Source of the DNA: Raineyella sp964528755
Lineage (GTDB): Bacteria > Actinomycetota > Actinomycetes > Propionibacteriales > Propionibacteriaceae
NCBI GenBank assembly: GCA_964528755.1
Contig: CAZGWN010000108.1
Span: forward strand, 1 to 6,746
Length of the DNA stretch: 6,746 nucleotides
Reading direction: 5' to 3'
Within the stretch, counting starts at the first letter, position 1; each line of letters begins with the position of its first letter. Made by a program: the position numbers and the translations under genes. Positions 1 through 5,750 of the stretch are shown here, in pieces. A model generated the notes under the pieces. That model worked only from the letters and a program-made list of their open reading frames with translations, made no database searches and was not told where the DNA came from.

Positions 1-226
1 GGGCCCGGCCGGTGCCTTTCTGGCGCCACGGCTTCTTGCCGCCGCCGGACACCTCGCCGCGAGTCTTCACCTTGTGGGTGCCCTGCCTGGCGGCGGCCAG
101 CTGGGCCGTCACGACCTGGTGGATGAGGGCGATGTTGGGTTCGACGTCGAAGATCGCCTCGGGCAGGTCGGCGGTGCCGACCTTCTCGCCGCCGGCGTCC
201 AGGACATCGATGGTCAGGGTGCTCAT
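1..226 (-). CDS. rplD: 50S ribosomal protein L4, N-terminal part (runs off the left edge)
   Basis: This is the first 75 codons of ribosomal protein L4, an early-assembling 23S rRNA-binding protein of the large subunit. In E. coli it also represses its own S10 operon. The protein begins MSTLTIDVLDAGGEKVGTAD, and residues 61-75 (GGGKKPWRQKGTGRA) are the L4 signature at the base of the extended loop that lines the peptide exit tunnel. The C-terminal globular part, roughly two thirds of the usual 200-220 residues, lies outside the window. The ATG at 226-224 overlaps the TGA stop of rplC in an ATGA junction, so the two genes are probably translationally coupled. A purine-rich stretch (GGAAGGGAAGG) just upstream, inside the end of rplC, serves as ribosome binding site. 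Identity is certain. Whether it autoregulates in this organism is unknown. Confidence 0.96.
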   Translation of the reverse strand, partial: MSTLTIDVLDAGGEKVGTADLPEAIFDVEPNIALIHQVVTAQLAAARQGTHKVKTRGEVSGGGKKPWRQKGTGRA

Positions 227-894
227 GCGGCCTTCCCTTCCTTGGCAGCCTTCTTGACGGCGCTGCGGAGAACGACCAGACCACCCTTGGCGCCGGGGAC
301 GGCACCCTTGACGAGGATCAGGCCCTTCTCGGCATCGACGCCGTGGACGATGAGGTTCTGCACGGTCACCTTGTCCACACCCATCCGGCCGGCCATCCGC
401 AGCCCGCGGAAGACGCGACCCGGGGTGGAGCAGCCGCCGATGGAGCCGGGCGAGCGGTGCTTGCGGTGGACGCCGTGCCCGGCGCCGAGGCCCTTGAAGC
501 CGTGCCGCTTCATCACGCCGGCGGTGCCGTGGCCGCGGGACACGCCCGTGACATCGACGATCTCACCGGCCTCGAAGAGGTCGGCGGCCAGCTCCTGGCC
601 GAGCGAGTAGTCGCCCGCGTCGATCGTGCGCAACTCCATCAGGTGCCGGCGCGGCGTGACGCCGGCCTTCTCGAAGTGCCCGGTCTCGGGCTTGTTCACC
701 TTGGCCGGCCGGATCGCGCCGAAGCCGAGCTGGACGGCGGAGTACCCATCGGTCTCGGGGGTGCGGACCTGGGTGACCACACACGGGCCGGCCTGGATCA
801 CGGTCACCGGGACGACCTTGTTGTCGGCGTCCCAGACCTGGGTCATGCCGAGCTTGGTGCCCAGCAACCCTTTCACCTTGCGTTCAGTGCTCAT
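223..894 (-). CDS. rplC: 50S ribosomal protein L3
   Basis: Ribosomal protein L3 (223 residues) is one of the first proteins to assemble on 23S rRNA and reaches toward the peptidyl transferase centre. The start MSTERKVKGLLGTKLGMTQVW is typical of L3. The central loop at about 120-165 holds GHGTAGVMKRHGFKG, HRKHRSPGSIGG and CSTPGRVF, followed by MAGRMG and LVKGAVPG, all family hallmarks. E. coli L3 has its methylated glutamine in the equivalent of GGCSTP; the GGC form here is what I recall from actinobacteria, so it is not a defect. The alanine/lysine-rich tail is slightly longer than in E. coli L3 (209 residues). The ATG at 894-892 follows the rpsJ stop by 13 bases. Its GAGGA ribosome binding site overlaps that stop (TGAGGA), and the gene's own stop overlaps the rplD start. 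This indicates a tightly coupled operon. Confidence 0.97.
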   Translation of the reverse strand: MSTERKVKGLLGTKLGMTQVWDADNKVVPVTVIQAGPCVVTQVRTPETDGYSAVQLGFGAIRPAKVNKPETGHFEKAGVTPRRHLMELRTIDAGDYSLGQELAADLFEAGEIVDVTGVSRGHGTAGVMKRHGFKGLGAGHGVHRKHRSPGSIGGCSTPGRVFRGLRMAGRMGVDKVTVQNLIVHGVDAEKGLILVKGAVPGAKGGLVVLRSAVKKAAKEGKAA

Positions 895-907
895 GGTTCA
901 GACGTCC

Positions 908-1216
908 TCAGAGCTTGATCTCGATGTCGACACCGGCCGGCAGGTCGAGTCGCATGAGCGAGTCGACCGTCTTCGGCGTGGGGTCGATGATGTCGATCAG
1001 CCGCTTGTGCGTACGCATCTCGAAGTGCTCGCGGCTGTCCTTGTACTTGTGCGGAGAACGGATCACGCAGAACACGTTCTTCTCCGTGGGCAGCGGCACC
1101 GGGCCGGCGACCTGGGCACCCGTACGCGTCACCGTGTCGACGATCTTGCGCGCCGAGGAGTCGATGACCTCGTGGTCATAGGCCTTCAGCCTGATGCGGA
1201 TCTTCTGTCCCGCCAC
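908..1216 (-). CDS. rpsJ: 30S ribosomal protein S10
   Basis: Ribosomal protein S10 (102 residues, normal length) is a component of the 30S head. In many bacteria it also acts as NusE, pairing with NusB in transcription antitermination. The sequence MAGQKIRIRLKAYDHEVID, the family signature TGAQVAGPVPLPT (residues 32-44), SPHKYKDSREHFEMRTHKRL and the ending LPAGVDIEIKL all match S10. The start is a GTG at 1216-1214, with AAGGA at 1227-1223 and a 6-base spacer; no better start exists upstream. It is the first gene of an rpsJ-rplC-rplD operon, the normal start of the S10 cluster. tuf, its usual upstream neighbour in many actinobacteria, is 4.6 kb away beyond three opposite-strand genes, so rpsJ must be transcribed from a promoter in the 1217-1700 gap. 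Confidence 0.97.
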   Translation of the reverse strand: MAGQKIRIRLKAYDHEVIDSSARKIVDTVTRTGAQVAGPVPLPTEKNVFCVIRSPHKYKDSREHFEMRTHKRLIDIIDPTPKTVDSLMRLDLPAGVDIEIKL

Positions 1217-1222
1217 AGTTCG

Positions 1223-1227
1223 TCCTT
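1223..1227 (-). promoter_or_regulatory. Ribosome binding site of rpsJ
   Basis: AAGGA read on the minus strand, 6 bases before a GTG codon. It decides the GTG start of rpsJ, which has no nearby ATG. Confidence 0.8.
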
Positions 1228-1312
1228 ACTTCTCGTGCTTCGGCGGCCCGCTCGGGTGAGCGTTCCGGTCTGCGGTTCTTCTGTCCTGCCGCCGGCTTCC
1301 CGGCCGCTCCTG

Positions 1313-1341
1313 CCCGCACCAGCGGGTCGGATGAGCGACCC
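1313..1341 (-). promoter_or_regulatory. Two overlapping, mutually exclusive hairpins in the presumed S10 leader
   Basis: One perfect inverted repeat pairs 1324-1329 (GGGTCG) with 1336-1341 (CGACCC) around a 6-base loop. A second pairs 1313-1317 (CCCGC) with 1322-1326 (GCGGG) around a 4-base loop. Positions 1324-1326 belong to both, so an RNA can form only one at a time. Both lie about 100-125 bases before rpsJ, inside the leader if transcription starts near 1618. No T-run follows, so neither is a simple intrinsic terminator. A regulatory role is inference; short GC hairpins arise easily in DNA of this composition. Confidence 0.3.
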
Positions 1342-1387
1342 ACGCGGTCGGGCGTGTCGCGGCACCCGGACAGACGAGGCCCCTGCG

Positions 1388-1426
1388 GGATCCTCATCGT
1401 GTGTACCGGGTCAGCGCTCAGGATCC
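1388..1426. repeat. 7-base inverted repeat in the rpsJ-serB gap
   Basis: GGATCCT at 1388-1394 is matched by AGGATCC at 1420-1426, with 25 bases between. It could form a hairpin in the S10 leader or be a pair of protein half-sites. Each arm contains the palindrome GGATCC, which makes a chance match easier. No function is assigned. Confidence 0.3.
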
Positions 1427-1490
1427 GAAGCCTTCCGGGGGTGCGATCGTGGCGATCGCCGCCGTGGGACTCCCGACCCGTGGACACTGG

Positions 1491-1652
1491 CCGGACATCA
1501 CGTATCACTGCCCCGGAAGGGGGCGAACTCCCGCGGGATCGGGCCGGACTCAACCGGCGATCCGCTGTGCGGAGACCCTATGGAATGGAGATGACACGTG
1601 CTGCCCTGTCGGAGCAACCCCACTATGTTGTCATGCTCCGGCCCGGACATCA
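1491..1652. repeat. Pair of 10-base direct repeats (1491-1500 and 1643-1652)
   Basis: CCGGACATCA occurs exactly at 1491-1500 and again at 1643-1652, both between rpsJ and serB. The second copy forms the right arm of the promoter-island dyad and overlaps the predicted minus-strand -35. The two could be binding sites for one regulator, but two 10-mers in about 480 bases of GC-rich DNA can also match by chance. Confidence 0.3.
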
Positions 1653-1653
1653 A
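1625..1653 (-). promoter_or_regulatory. Candidate promoter of the S10 operon
   Basis: Read on the minus strand, TTGATG (1653-1648) and CAACAT (1630-1625) are separated by 17 bases, a reasonable sigma-70-type pair. The stretch is one of the few AT-rich patches in the gap. Transcription would start near 1618 and give a leader of about 400 bases before rpsJ. A promoter here is needed because the upstream genes run the other way. A second minus-strand -10-like box, TAGGGT at 1580-1575, has no good -35 and is an alternative that would shorten the leader. Confidence 0.4.
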
Positions 1654-1655
1654 AT
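1628..1655 (+). promoter_or_regulatory. Candidate upstream promoter of serB, overlapping the opposite-strand promoter
   Basis: TTGTCA at 1628-1633 (five of six bases match the TTGACA consensus) and TCAAAT at 1650-1655 (four of six match TATAAT) are 16 bases apart. Transcription would begin near 1662 and leave about 40 untranslated bases before serB. Each element overlaps an element of the candidate minus-strand promoter. Prediction by eye only. Confidence 0.4.
1633..1650. promoter_or_regulatory. Dyad between the overlapping promoter elements (possible operator)
   Basis: TCCGG at 1637-1641 and CCGGA at 1643-1647 form a perfect palindrome around one base. The arms extend to ATG (1633-1635) and CAT (1648-1650) if one extra C at 1636 is allowed. 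It sits between the -35 and -10 boxes of both predicted promoters, where a bound protein would affect both directions. No known regulator site is recognised. Confidence 0.3.
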
Positions 1656-1687
1656 TGCGGTGCTTCCGCCCCGGCTCCGCGGTCCGC

Positions 1688-1693
1688 TAGGGT
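1688..1693 (+). promoter_or_regulatory. TAGGGT -10-like box for a possible leaderless serB transcript
   Basis: TAGGGT ends 7 bases before the GTG at 1701. That distance would place the transcription start at or next to the start codon, a common arrangement in actinobacteria. The -35 region (around 1664-1669, TTCCGC) is weak. AGGG inside the same box could instead be a poor Shine-Dalgarno sequence for the same GTG, so the two readings compete. Confidence 0.45.
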
Positions 1694-1700
1694 GCGGCAC

Positions 1701-2582
1701 GTGGCTGACATCTCCCCCACCGCGACGGCGTCCCGGCTTGCCCTCGTCACTCCCGCCGGCGGGTCCGCGGACGTCCCCGCCGACGTCCTGGCGACGGCCC
1801 GGGCCCTCTTCTCCGCCACGCCGACCGAGCGGATCCGCCGCGACACCCACTGGACGGCCCACTACCTGACCGGGCCGACGGGTGCGCCGCCGGACACCCG
1901 GGCCCTGCCGGCGGAGCTGTCGGTGGCGGCCGTACCCACCGACCTGCTCGACGGCCCGGGCCTGGTCGTGATGGACGTCGACTCGACCTTCATCACCGCC
2001 GAAGTGGTCGACGAGCTCGCCGGGGTGGCCGGCACCCGCACCGAGGTGGCCGCGGTGACGGCCCGCGCGATGCGTGGTGAGATCGACTTCGCGGAGAGCC
2101 TGCGGGCCCGGGTGGCGACCCTCGCCGGGATCCCGGTCGGCGTCCTGTCCGACCTCGTCGGCCGGCTGGCGTACAGCCCCGGGGCGGCCGAGCTGGTCGC
2201 GGCCGTACGGGCCCGCGGCGGCCGGGTGGGGCTGGTCTCGGGCGGCTTCGTCGAGGTGATCGGCCCGTTGGCGGCGCCGCTGGGCATCGACCTGATCGCG
2301 GCGAACCGACTGGAGAACGTTGCCGGGCGGCTCACCGGCCGGGTCGTCGGGGAGATCATCGACGCCGCCGGGAAGGCCCGCCACCTCGCCGCGTTCGCGC
2401 AGCAACTCGGCCTGCCGATGTCCCGTACGGTGGCGGTCGGGGACGGCGCCAACGACATCGCCATGATCGAGGCGGCCGGCCTCGGGGTGGCCTACTGCGC
2501 CAAACCCGTGCTGGTCGAGCGCGCCCCCGCCCGAATCACCTTCGCCCGGCTCGACGCGCTGTGCGGTCTGCTGGACCTGTGA
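1701..2582 (+). CDS. serB: Phosphoserine phosphatase (HAD superfamily)
   Basis: Likely phosphoserine phosphatase, which removes phosphate from O-phospho-L-serine in the last step of serine synthesis in the cytosol. It is 293 residues from the GTG at 1701. HAD motif I is VVMDVDSTFI, with the nucleophile Asp92, acid/base Asp94 and the SerB-typical Glu101. Motif II is Ser180 in LVSGGF, motif III is Lys226, and motif IV is GDGANDIAM (248-256), followed by GLGVAYCAKP as in SerB. The first 80 residues are a variable N-terminal region without an ACT domain I can recognise. The frame stays open to 1401, but that upstream translation looks non-coding. GTG 1701 fits the TAGGGT box, and an in-frame GTG at 1692 is possible. 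The gene is divergent from rpsJ. Another HAD phosphatase activity is possible but less likely. Confidence 0.88.
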   Translation: MADISPTATASRLALVTPAGGSADVPADVLATARALFSATPTERIRRDTHWTAHYLTGPTGAPPDTRALPAELSVAAVPTDLLDGPGLVVMDVDSTFITAEVVDELAGVAGTRTEVAAVTARAMRGEIDFAESLRARVATLAGIPVGVLSDLVGRLAYSPGAAELVAAVRARGGRVGLVSGGFVEVIGPLAAPLGIDLIAANRLENVAGRLTGRVVGEIIDAAGKARHLAAFAQQLGLPMSRTVAVGDGANDIAMIEAAGLGVAYCAKPVLVERAPARITFARLDALCGLLDL

Positions 2583-2583
2583 A

Positions 2584-2610
2584 ACTCCTCAGGGAGTGGG
2601 CCGGCGGCCC
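2584..2610 (+). terminator. Small hairpins after serB (weak terminator candidate)
   Basis: ACTCC (2584-2588) pairs with GGAGT (2593-2597) around a 4-base loop right after the serB stop. GGGCC (2598-2602) pairs with GGCCC (2606-2610) immediately after. There is no T-run, so termination is uncertain. Some serB transcripts may read through into treY. Confidence 0.25.
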
Positions 2611-2641
2611 CCGCGGATCGGGGACGGGCACCGCGGCCCGG

Positions 2642-2647
2642 TAGGAT
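2642..2647 (+). promoter_or_regulatory. TAGGAT -10-like box of treY
   Basis: TAGGAT lies 31 bases before the treY GTG, giving a predicted start near 2654 and a short leader. It stands in a 96-base gap after serB. The -35 region around 2619-2624 is GC-rich and does not resemble TTGACA, which is common in high-GC actinobacteria but lowers confidence. Confidence 0.45.
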
Positions 2648-2662
2648 ACCCGGGGACTGGAT

Positions 2663-2670
2663 AGAAGGGA
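2663..2670 (+). promoter_or_regulatory. Ribosome binding site of treY
   Basis: AGAAGGGA lies 8 bases before the GTG at 2679 and supports that start. The protein then begins with the conserved TreY N-terminus (STYRLQI). Confidence 0.7.
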
Positions 2671-2678
2671 ATCCCTCC

Positions 2679-4952
2679 GTGCCCACTCCCCGTTCGACCT
2701 ACCGCCTGCAGATCACGCCGGAGTTCACCCTCAGTCACGTGATCGCGATGATCGACTACCTGTCGGACCTCGGCGCGGACGCCCTCTATCTCTCACCCCT
2801 GCTGACCTCGACCTCCGGCTCCGAGCACGGCTACGACTGTGTCGACCCGACCCGGGTGGACCCGCAACGCGGTGGCGAGGAGGCCTGGGCGGAGGTGGTC
2901 GATGCCGCACACCGGGCCGGGATCCGGATCGTCGTCGACATCGTGCCCAACCACCTCGGCGTGGCCCGGCCCGAGGAGAATCCGAGCTGGTGGGACGTCC
3001 TCAAGCGGGGCCGACAGTCCCCGTACGCCGCCTGGTACGACGTCGAGTGGGAGCGTTTCCCCATCCTCGTCCCGGTGCTCGGCGACGAGGGCGAGGACGG
3101 GATCACCCTGCTCGAGGGCGAGGACGGCCCGCAACTGTGCTACGAGGGGATCCGTTACCCGGTGGCCGACGGCAGTTGGTCACCCGGCGAGTCGGCGCGG
3201 GTCGTGCACCGCCGCCAGCACTACCGGCTGGTGTCCTGGCGTCGGGGCGACGCCGAACTCAACTACCGCCGTTTTTTCACCGTCAGTGGCCTGGCCGGGG
3301 TGCGCGTCGAGGATCCTGAGGTGTTCCGCGCCACCCACGAGCGGGTCCGCCGCTGGGTCGCCGACGGACAGGTGGACGGGCTGCGGGTCGACCACCCCGA
3401 CGGCCTGGCCGACCCGGGCGGCTACTTCGTCCGGCTACGCGACCTCGCCCCCGACACCTGGATCGTCGGGGAGAAGATTCTCGAGCCGGAGGAGCGGCTG
3501 CCGTCCTGGCCCATCCAGGGCACCAGCGGCTACGACGCCATGTGCGATGCCGGGGCGGTCTTCATCAACCCGGCCGCGGAGAAGCAGTTCTCCCGGATCT
3601 ACGCGGCGATCACCGGCGATACCGTGACCTTCGCCGATCACGTCCTGGAGGGCAAGCTCACCGCCGCGTACGACCTGCTGGAGGCCGAGCGGCGCCGGAT
3701 CGCCCGGCTCGCGCCCGAGGTCGACCAGGAACAACTCGCCGACGCGCTGGCCGAGATCGCCGCCCGCTTCGAGGTCTACCGCGCCTACCTGCCCCACGGC
3801 GACGGCTACCTGGTCGAGGCGCAGCACGCCGCGGTCAGCGCACGACCGGACCTGCGCACGGTCGTCGACGCGGTCGCGGCCCGGCTGCACGACCCCGACG
3901 ACGAGATGGCCGTACGGTTCCAGCAGTTGTGCGGCGCAGTGATGGCCAAGGGTGTCGAGGACACCGCCTACTACCGCTACTCCCGGTTCATCGCGCTGAA
4001 CGAGGTCGGCGGTGACCCGGCCACCTTCGGCATCGAGGTCGACGAGTTCCACCGTCGGATGGCCGACCGGCTGGCCCACTGGCCGGAGTCGATGACGTCC
4101 CTGTCGACCCACGACACCAAACGCAGCGAGGACGTCCGGGCCCGGCTGGCGGTGCTGTCGGAGATCGGCGACACCTGGGCGCCGTTCGCCCAGGCCGTGG
4201 TCGAGCGGATGGACATCGGCAATCCGTCGCTGGCGTACCTGCTCGCGCAGACCTTCATCGGGGCGGCGCCGATCACCCGGGAGCGGATGCACGCGTACGC
4301 CACAAAGGCGATGCGCGAGGCCTCCGACGACACCGGCTGGGCCGACCCGAACCCGGCCTTCGAGAAGTCGGTGCACGAAGCGATCGACCGGGCCTACGAC
4401 GAGCCGGCGATCCGGGAGCGGATGGCCCGGCTGCTGGAGGTCGTCACCCGGCCGGGCTGGTCGAACTCGCTGGGCCAGAAGCTGGTCCAGATCACCATGC
4501 CGGGCGTGCCGGATGTCTACCAGGGCACGGAGCTGTGGGACGACTCACTGGTCGACCCCGACAACCGCCGGCCGGTCGACTTCGCCACCTGCGCCGACAT
4601 CCTGCGCAAGTCGTACGCGCCGCCGATCGACGCGAGCGGTGCGGCGAAGACCTGGGTGGTCTCGCGGGCGCTGCGCCTGCGCCGTGACCGGCCCGAGCTG
4701 TTCACCGAGTATCGACCGGTGAGCGCCGAGGGGCCGGCGGCCGACCACCTGCTCGCCTTCGACCGCGGCGGGGCGATCACCGTGGCCACCCGCCTGCCGT
4801 ACCGGTTGATCCGCCGTGGCGGCTGGGGCGACACGGTGATCCACCTCGACGGCACGTACCGCGGCACGCTGCACGGGCGTACCTGGTCGGGTACGGTCGA
4901 ACTCGCAGATCTGCTCACCGACTATCCGGTCGGATTGCTGGCTCGGATCTGA
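2679..4952 (+). CDS. treY: Maltooligosyltrehalose synthase ((1->4)-alpha-D-glucan 1-alpha-D-glucosylmutase)
   Basis: TreY is a GH13-family enzyme that turns the reducing-end alpha-1,4 link of maltodextrins into an alpha-1,1 link, giving maltooligosyltrehalose. TreZ then cuts this to free trehalose. At 757 residues it is full length for the family. The N-terminus STYRLQITPEFT and LYLSPLLTSTSGSEHGYD are TreY hallmarks. Conserved region I is VVDIVPNH (81-92). The nucleophile is Asp238 in GLRVDHPDG, the acid/base is Glu265 in WIVGEKILE, and the third carboxylate is Asp479 in LSTHDTKRSED. The TreY-specific insert between regions III and IV (about 300-470) includes KGVEDTAYYRYSR. GTG start with a good ribosome binding site. 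No treZ or treX, its usual partners, is in the window. The FrnE-like gene follows by 24 bases, probably on the same mRNA. No key residue is missing. Confidence 0.95.
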   Translation: MPTPRSTYRLQITPEFTLSHVIAMIDYLSDLGADALYLSPLLTSTSGSEHGYDCVDPTRVDPQRGGEEAWAEVVDAAHRAGIRIVVDIVPNHLGVARPEENPSWWDVLKRGRQSPYAAWYDVEWERFPILVPVLGDEGEDGITLLEGEDGPQLCYEGIRYPVADGSWSPGESARVVHRRQHYRLVSWRRGDAELNYRRFFTVSGLAGVRVEDPEVFRATHERVRRWVADGQVDGLRVDHPDGLADPGGYFVRLRDLAPDTWIVGEKILEPEERLPSWPIQGTSGYDAMCDAGAVFINPAAEKQFSRIYAAITGDTVTFADHVLEGKLTAAYDLLEAERRRIARLAPEVDQEQLADALAEIAARFEVYRAYLPHGDGYLVEAQHAAVSARPDLRTVVDAVAARLHDPDDEMAVRFQQLCGAVMAKGVEDTAYYRYSRFIALNEVGGDPATFGIEVDEFHRRMADRLAHWPESMTSLSTHDTKRSEDVRARLAVLSEIGDTWAPFAQAVVERMDIGNPSLAYLLAQTFIGAAPITRERMHAYATKAMREASDDTGWADPNPAFEKSVHEAIDRAYDEPAIRERMARLLEVVTRPGWSNSLGQKLVQITMPGVPDVYQGTELWDDSLVDPDNRRPVDFATCADILRKSYAPPIDASGAAKTWVVSRALRLRRDRPELFTEYRPVSAEGPAADHLLAFDRGGAITVATRLPYRLIRRGGWGDTVIHLDGTYRGTLHGRTWSGTVELADLLTDYPVGLLARI

Positions 4953-4963
4953 GAACCCGGGCC

Positions 4964-4971
4964 GAAGGAGG
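4964..4971 (+). promoter_or_regulatory. Ribosome binding site of the FrnE-like gene
   Basis: GAAGGAGG, a near-perfect Shine-Dalgarno sequence, stands 5 bases before the GTG at 4977 and fixes that start. It is the strongest such site on the plus strand here. Confidence 0.8.
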
Positions 4972-4976
4972 CGGAC

Positions 4977-5687
4977 GTGACACTGCGCGTGGACATCTGG
5001 TCGGACATCGCCTGTCCCTGGTGCTACCTCGGCCGGCGGCGGTTCGACGCGGCGTTGGCACAGTTCGGTCATCGCGACGACGTACGGGTCACCTGGCGGT
5101 CCTACCAGCTCGACCCCGACCTGCCCGAGCGCTACGACGGGTCCGAGGTGGACTACCTCGCGGCCGCCAAGGGGATATCCCCCGACCAGGCCCGCACCGC
5201 GTCCGAGACCGTCATCGCACAGGCCGCCGCCGACGGCCTCGACTACCGGTACGACCGGCTCGTGCCGGCGAACTCGCTGCGCGCACACCTGCTCATCCAC
5301 CTGGCCGCGGCCACCCCGGGCATCGATGTCGGCGCGGTCGTCGAGGATCTCTTCGCCGGGCATTTCACCCGCGGGGAGACGATCAGCGATCCCGACGTGC
5401 TGGCCGCGATCGGCGTACGCCACGGGTTGCCGGCCGAGGCGGTCCGGGCCGCGCTGACCGACCCGGCGTTGGCCGCTCGGGTCCGCGGCGACATCCAGAC
5501 CGCCCGCTCGATCGGCATCACCGCGGTGCCGTTCTTCGTCCTGGAGGACACGTACGCGGTGGCCGGCGCCCAGCCGACCGCGGTCTTCGCCCGCGCCCTG
5601 GAGCAGGTGTGGTCCGAGTCCCATCCAACCCCGCTGATCAGCGTCGAACAGTCCGGTCCCGCCTGCGGGCCCCAGGGGTGCACCTGA
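4977..5687 (+). CDS. FrnE-type DsbA-family thiol oxidoreductase
   Basis: A 236-residue thioredoxin-fold protein of the DsbA family, FrnE/polyketide biosynthesis type. The first strand TLRVDIWSDIACPWCYLGRRRF places the active-site CPWC at Cys13-Cys16. A helical domain occupies about 50-165. The thioredoxin part resumes with GITAVPFFVLE, where Pro185 is the cis-proline facing the active site, followed by VAGAQP. The C-terminus ends CGPQGCT, giving a second pair, Cys230-Cys235 (CX4C), as described for Deinococcus radiodurans FrnE. There is no signal peptide or membrane segment, so it should act in the cytosol as an oxidase, reductase or isomerase on unknown substrates. The start is a GTG behind a strong ribosome binding site. 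It is probably co-transcribed with treY and ends before the terminator at 5702. The family call is firm; the natural role is unknown. Confidence 0.9.
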   Translation: MTLRVDIWSDIACPWCYLGRRRFDAALAQFGHRDDVRVTWRSYQLDPDLPERYDGSEVDYLAAAKGISPDQARTASETVIAQAAADGLDYRYDRLVPANSLRAHLLIHLAAATPGIDVGAVVEDLFAGHFTRGETISDPDVLAAIGVRHGLPAEAVRAALTDPALAARVRGDIQTARSIGITAVPFFVLEDTYAVAGAQPTAVFARALEQVWSESHPTPLISVEQSGPACGPQGCT

Positions 5688-5701
5688 ACCCGGGTACGAC
5701 A

Positions 5702-5731
5702 AAGGGGCCCGCTCGGACGAGCGGACCCCTT
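5702..5731. terminator. Likely bidirectional terminator between the FrnE-like gene and tuf
   Basis: A 12-pair stem with one internal mismatch: AAGGGG (5702-5707) pairs with CCCCTT (5726-5731), and CCGCTC (5709-5714) pairs with GAGCGG (5719-5724), around a GGAC loop. It lies 14 bases after the FrnE-like stop and 71 bases after the tuf stop, between convergent genes. The flanking T-tracts are short: TTCGTT on the plus strand and TTTGT on the minus strand. The strong stem and the placement support termination in both directions. Confidence 0.8.
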
Positions 5732-5750
5732 CGTTCGGAGGATCAGGTTG

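Noticed and set aside
1176..1553. Minus-strand open frame upstream of and overlapping rpsJ (125 residues).
   Set aside because: It runs into rpsJ in another frame, is Arg/Gly/Pro-rich, has no recognisable motif or clear ribosome binding site, and looks like a by-product of high GC.
1401..1700. In-frame upstream extension of serB to a GTG at 1401, which would make a 393-residue protein.
   Set aside because: The added translation is rich in Cys, Trp and Arg in a disordered way, has no ACT-domain pattern, and covers the divergent promoter region. The GTG at 1701 fits the family better.
3435..4376. Long open frame antisense to treY.
   Set aside because: It mirrors the codon bias of treY, whose catalytic motifs are complete. 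The antisense translation has no recognisable family.
4545..5702. Long antisense open frame across the end of treY and the FrnE-like gene.
   Set aside because: It spans two well-supported genes on the other strand and has no motif. It is a shadow of GC-rich codon structure.
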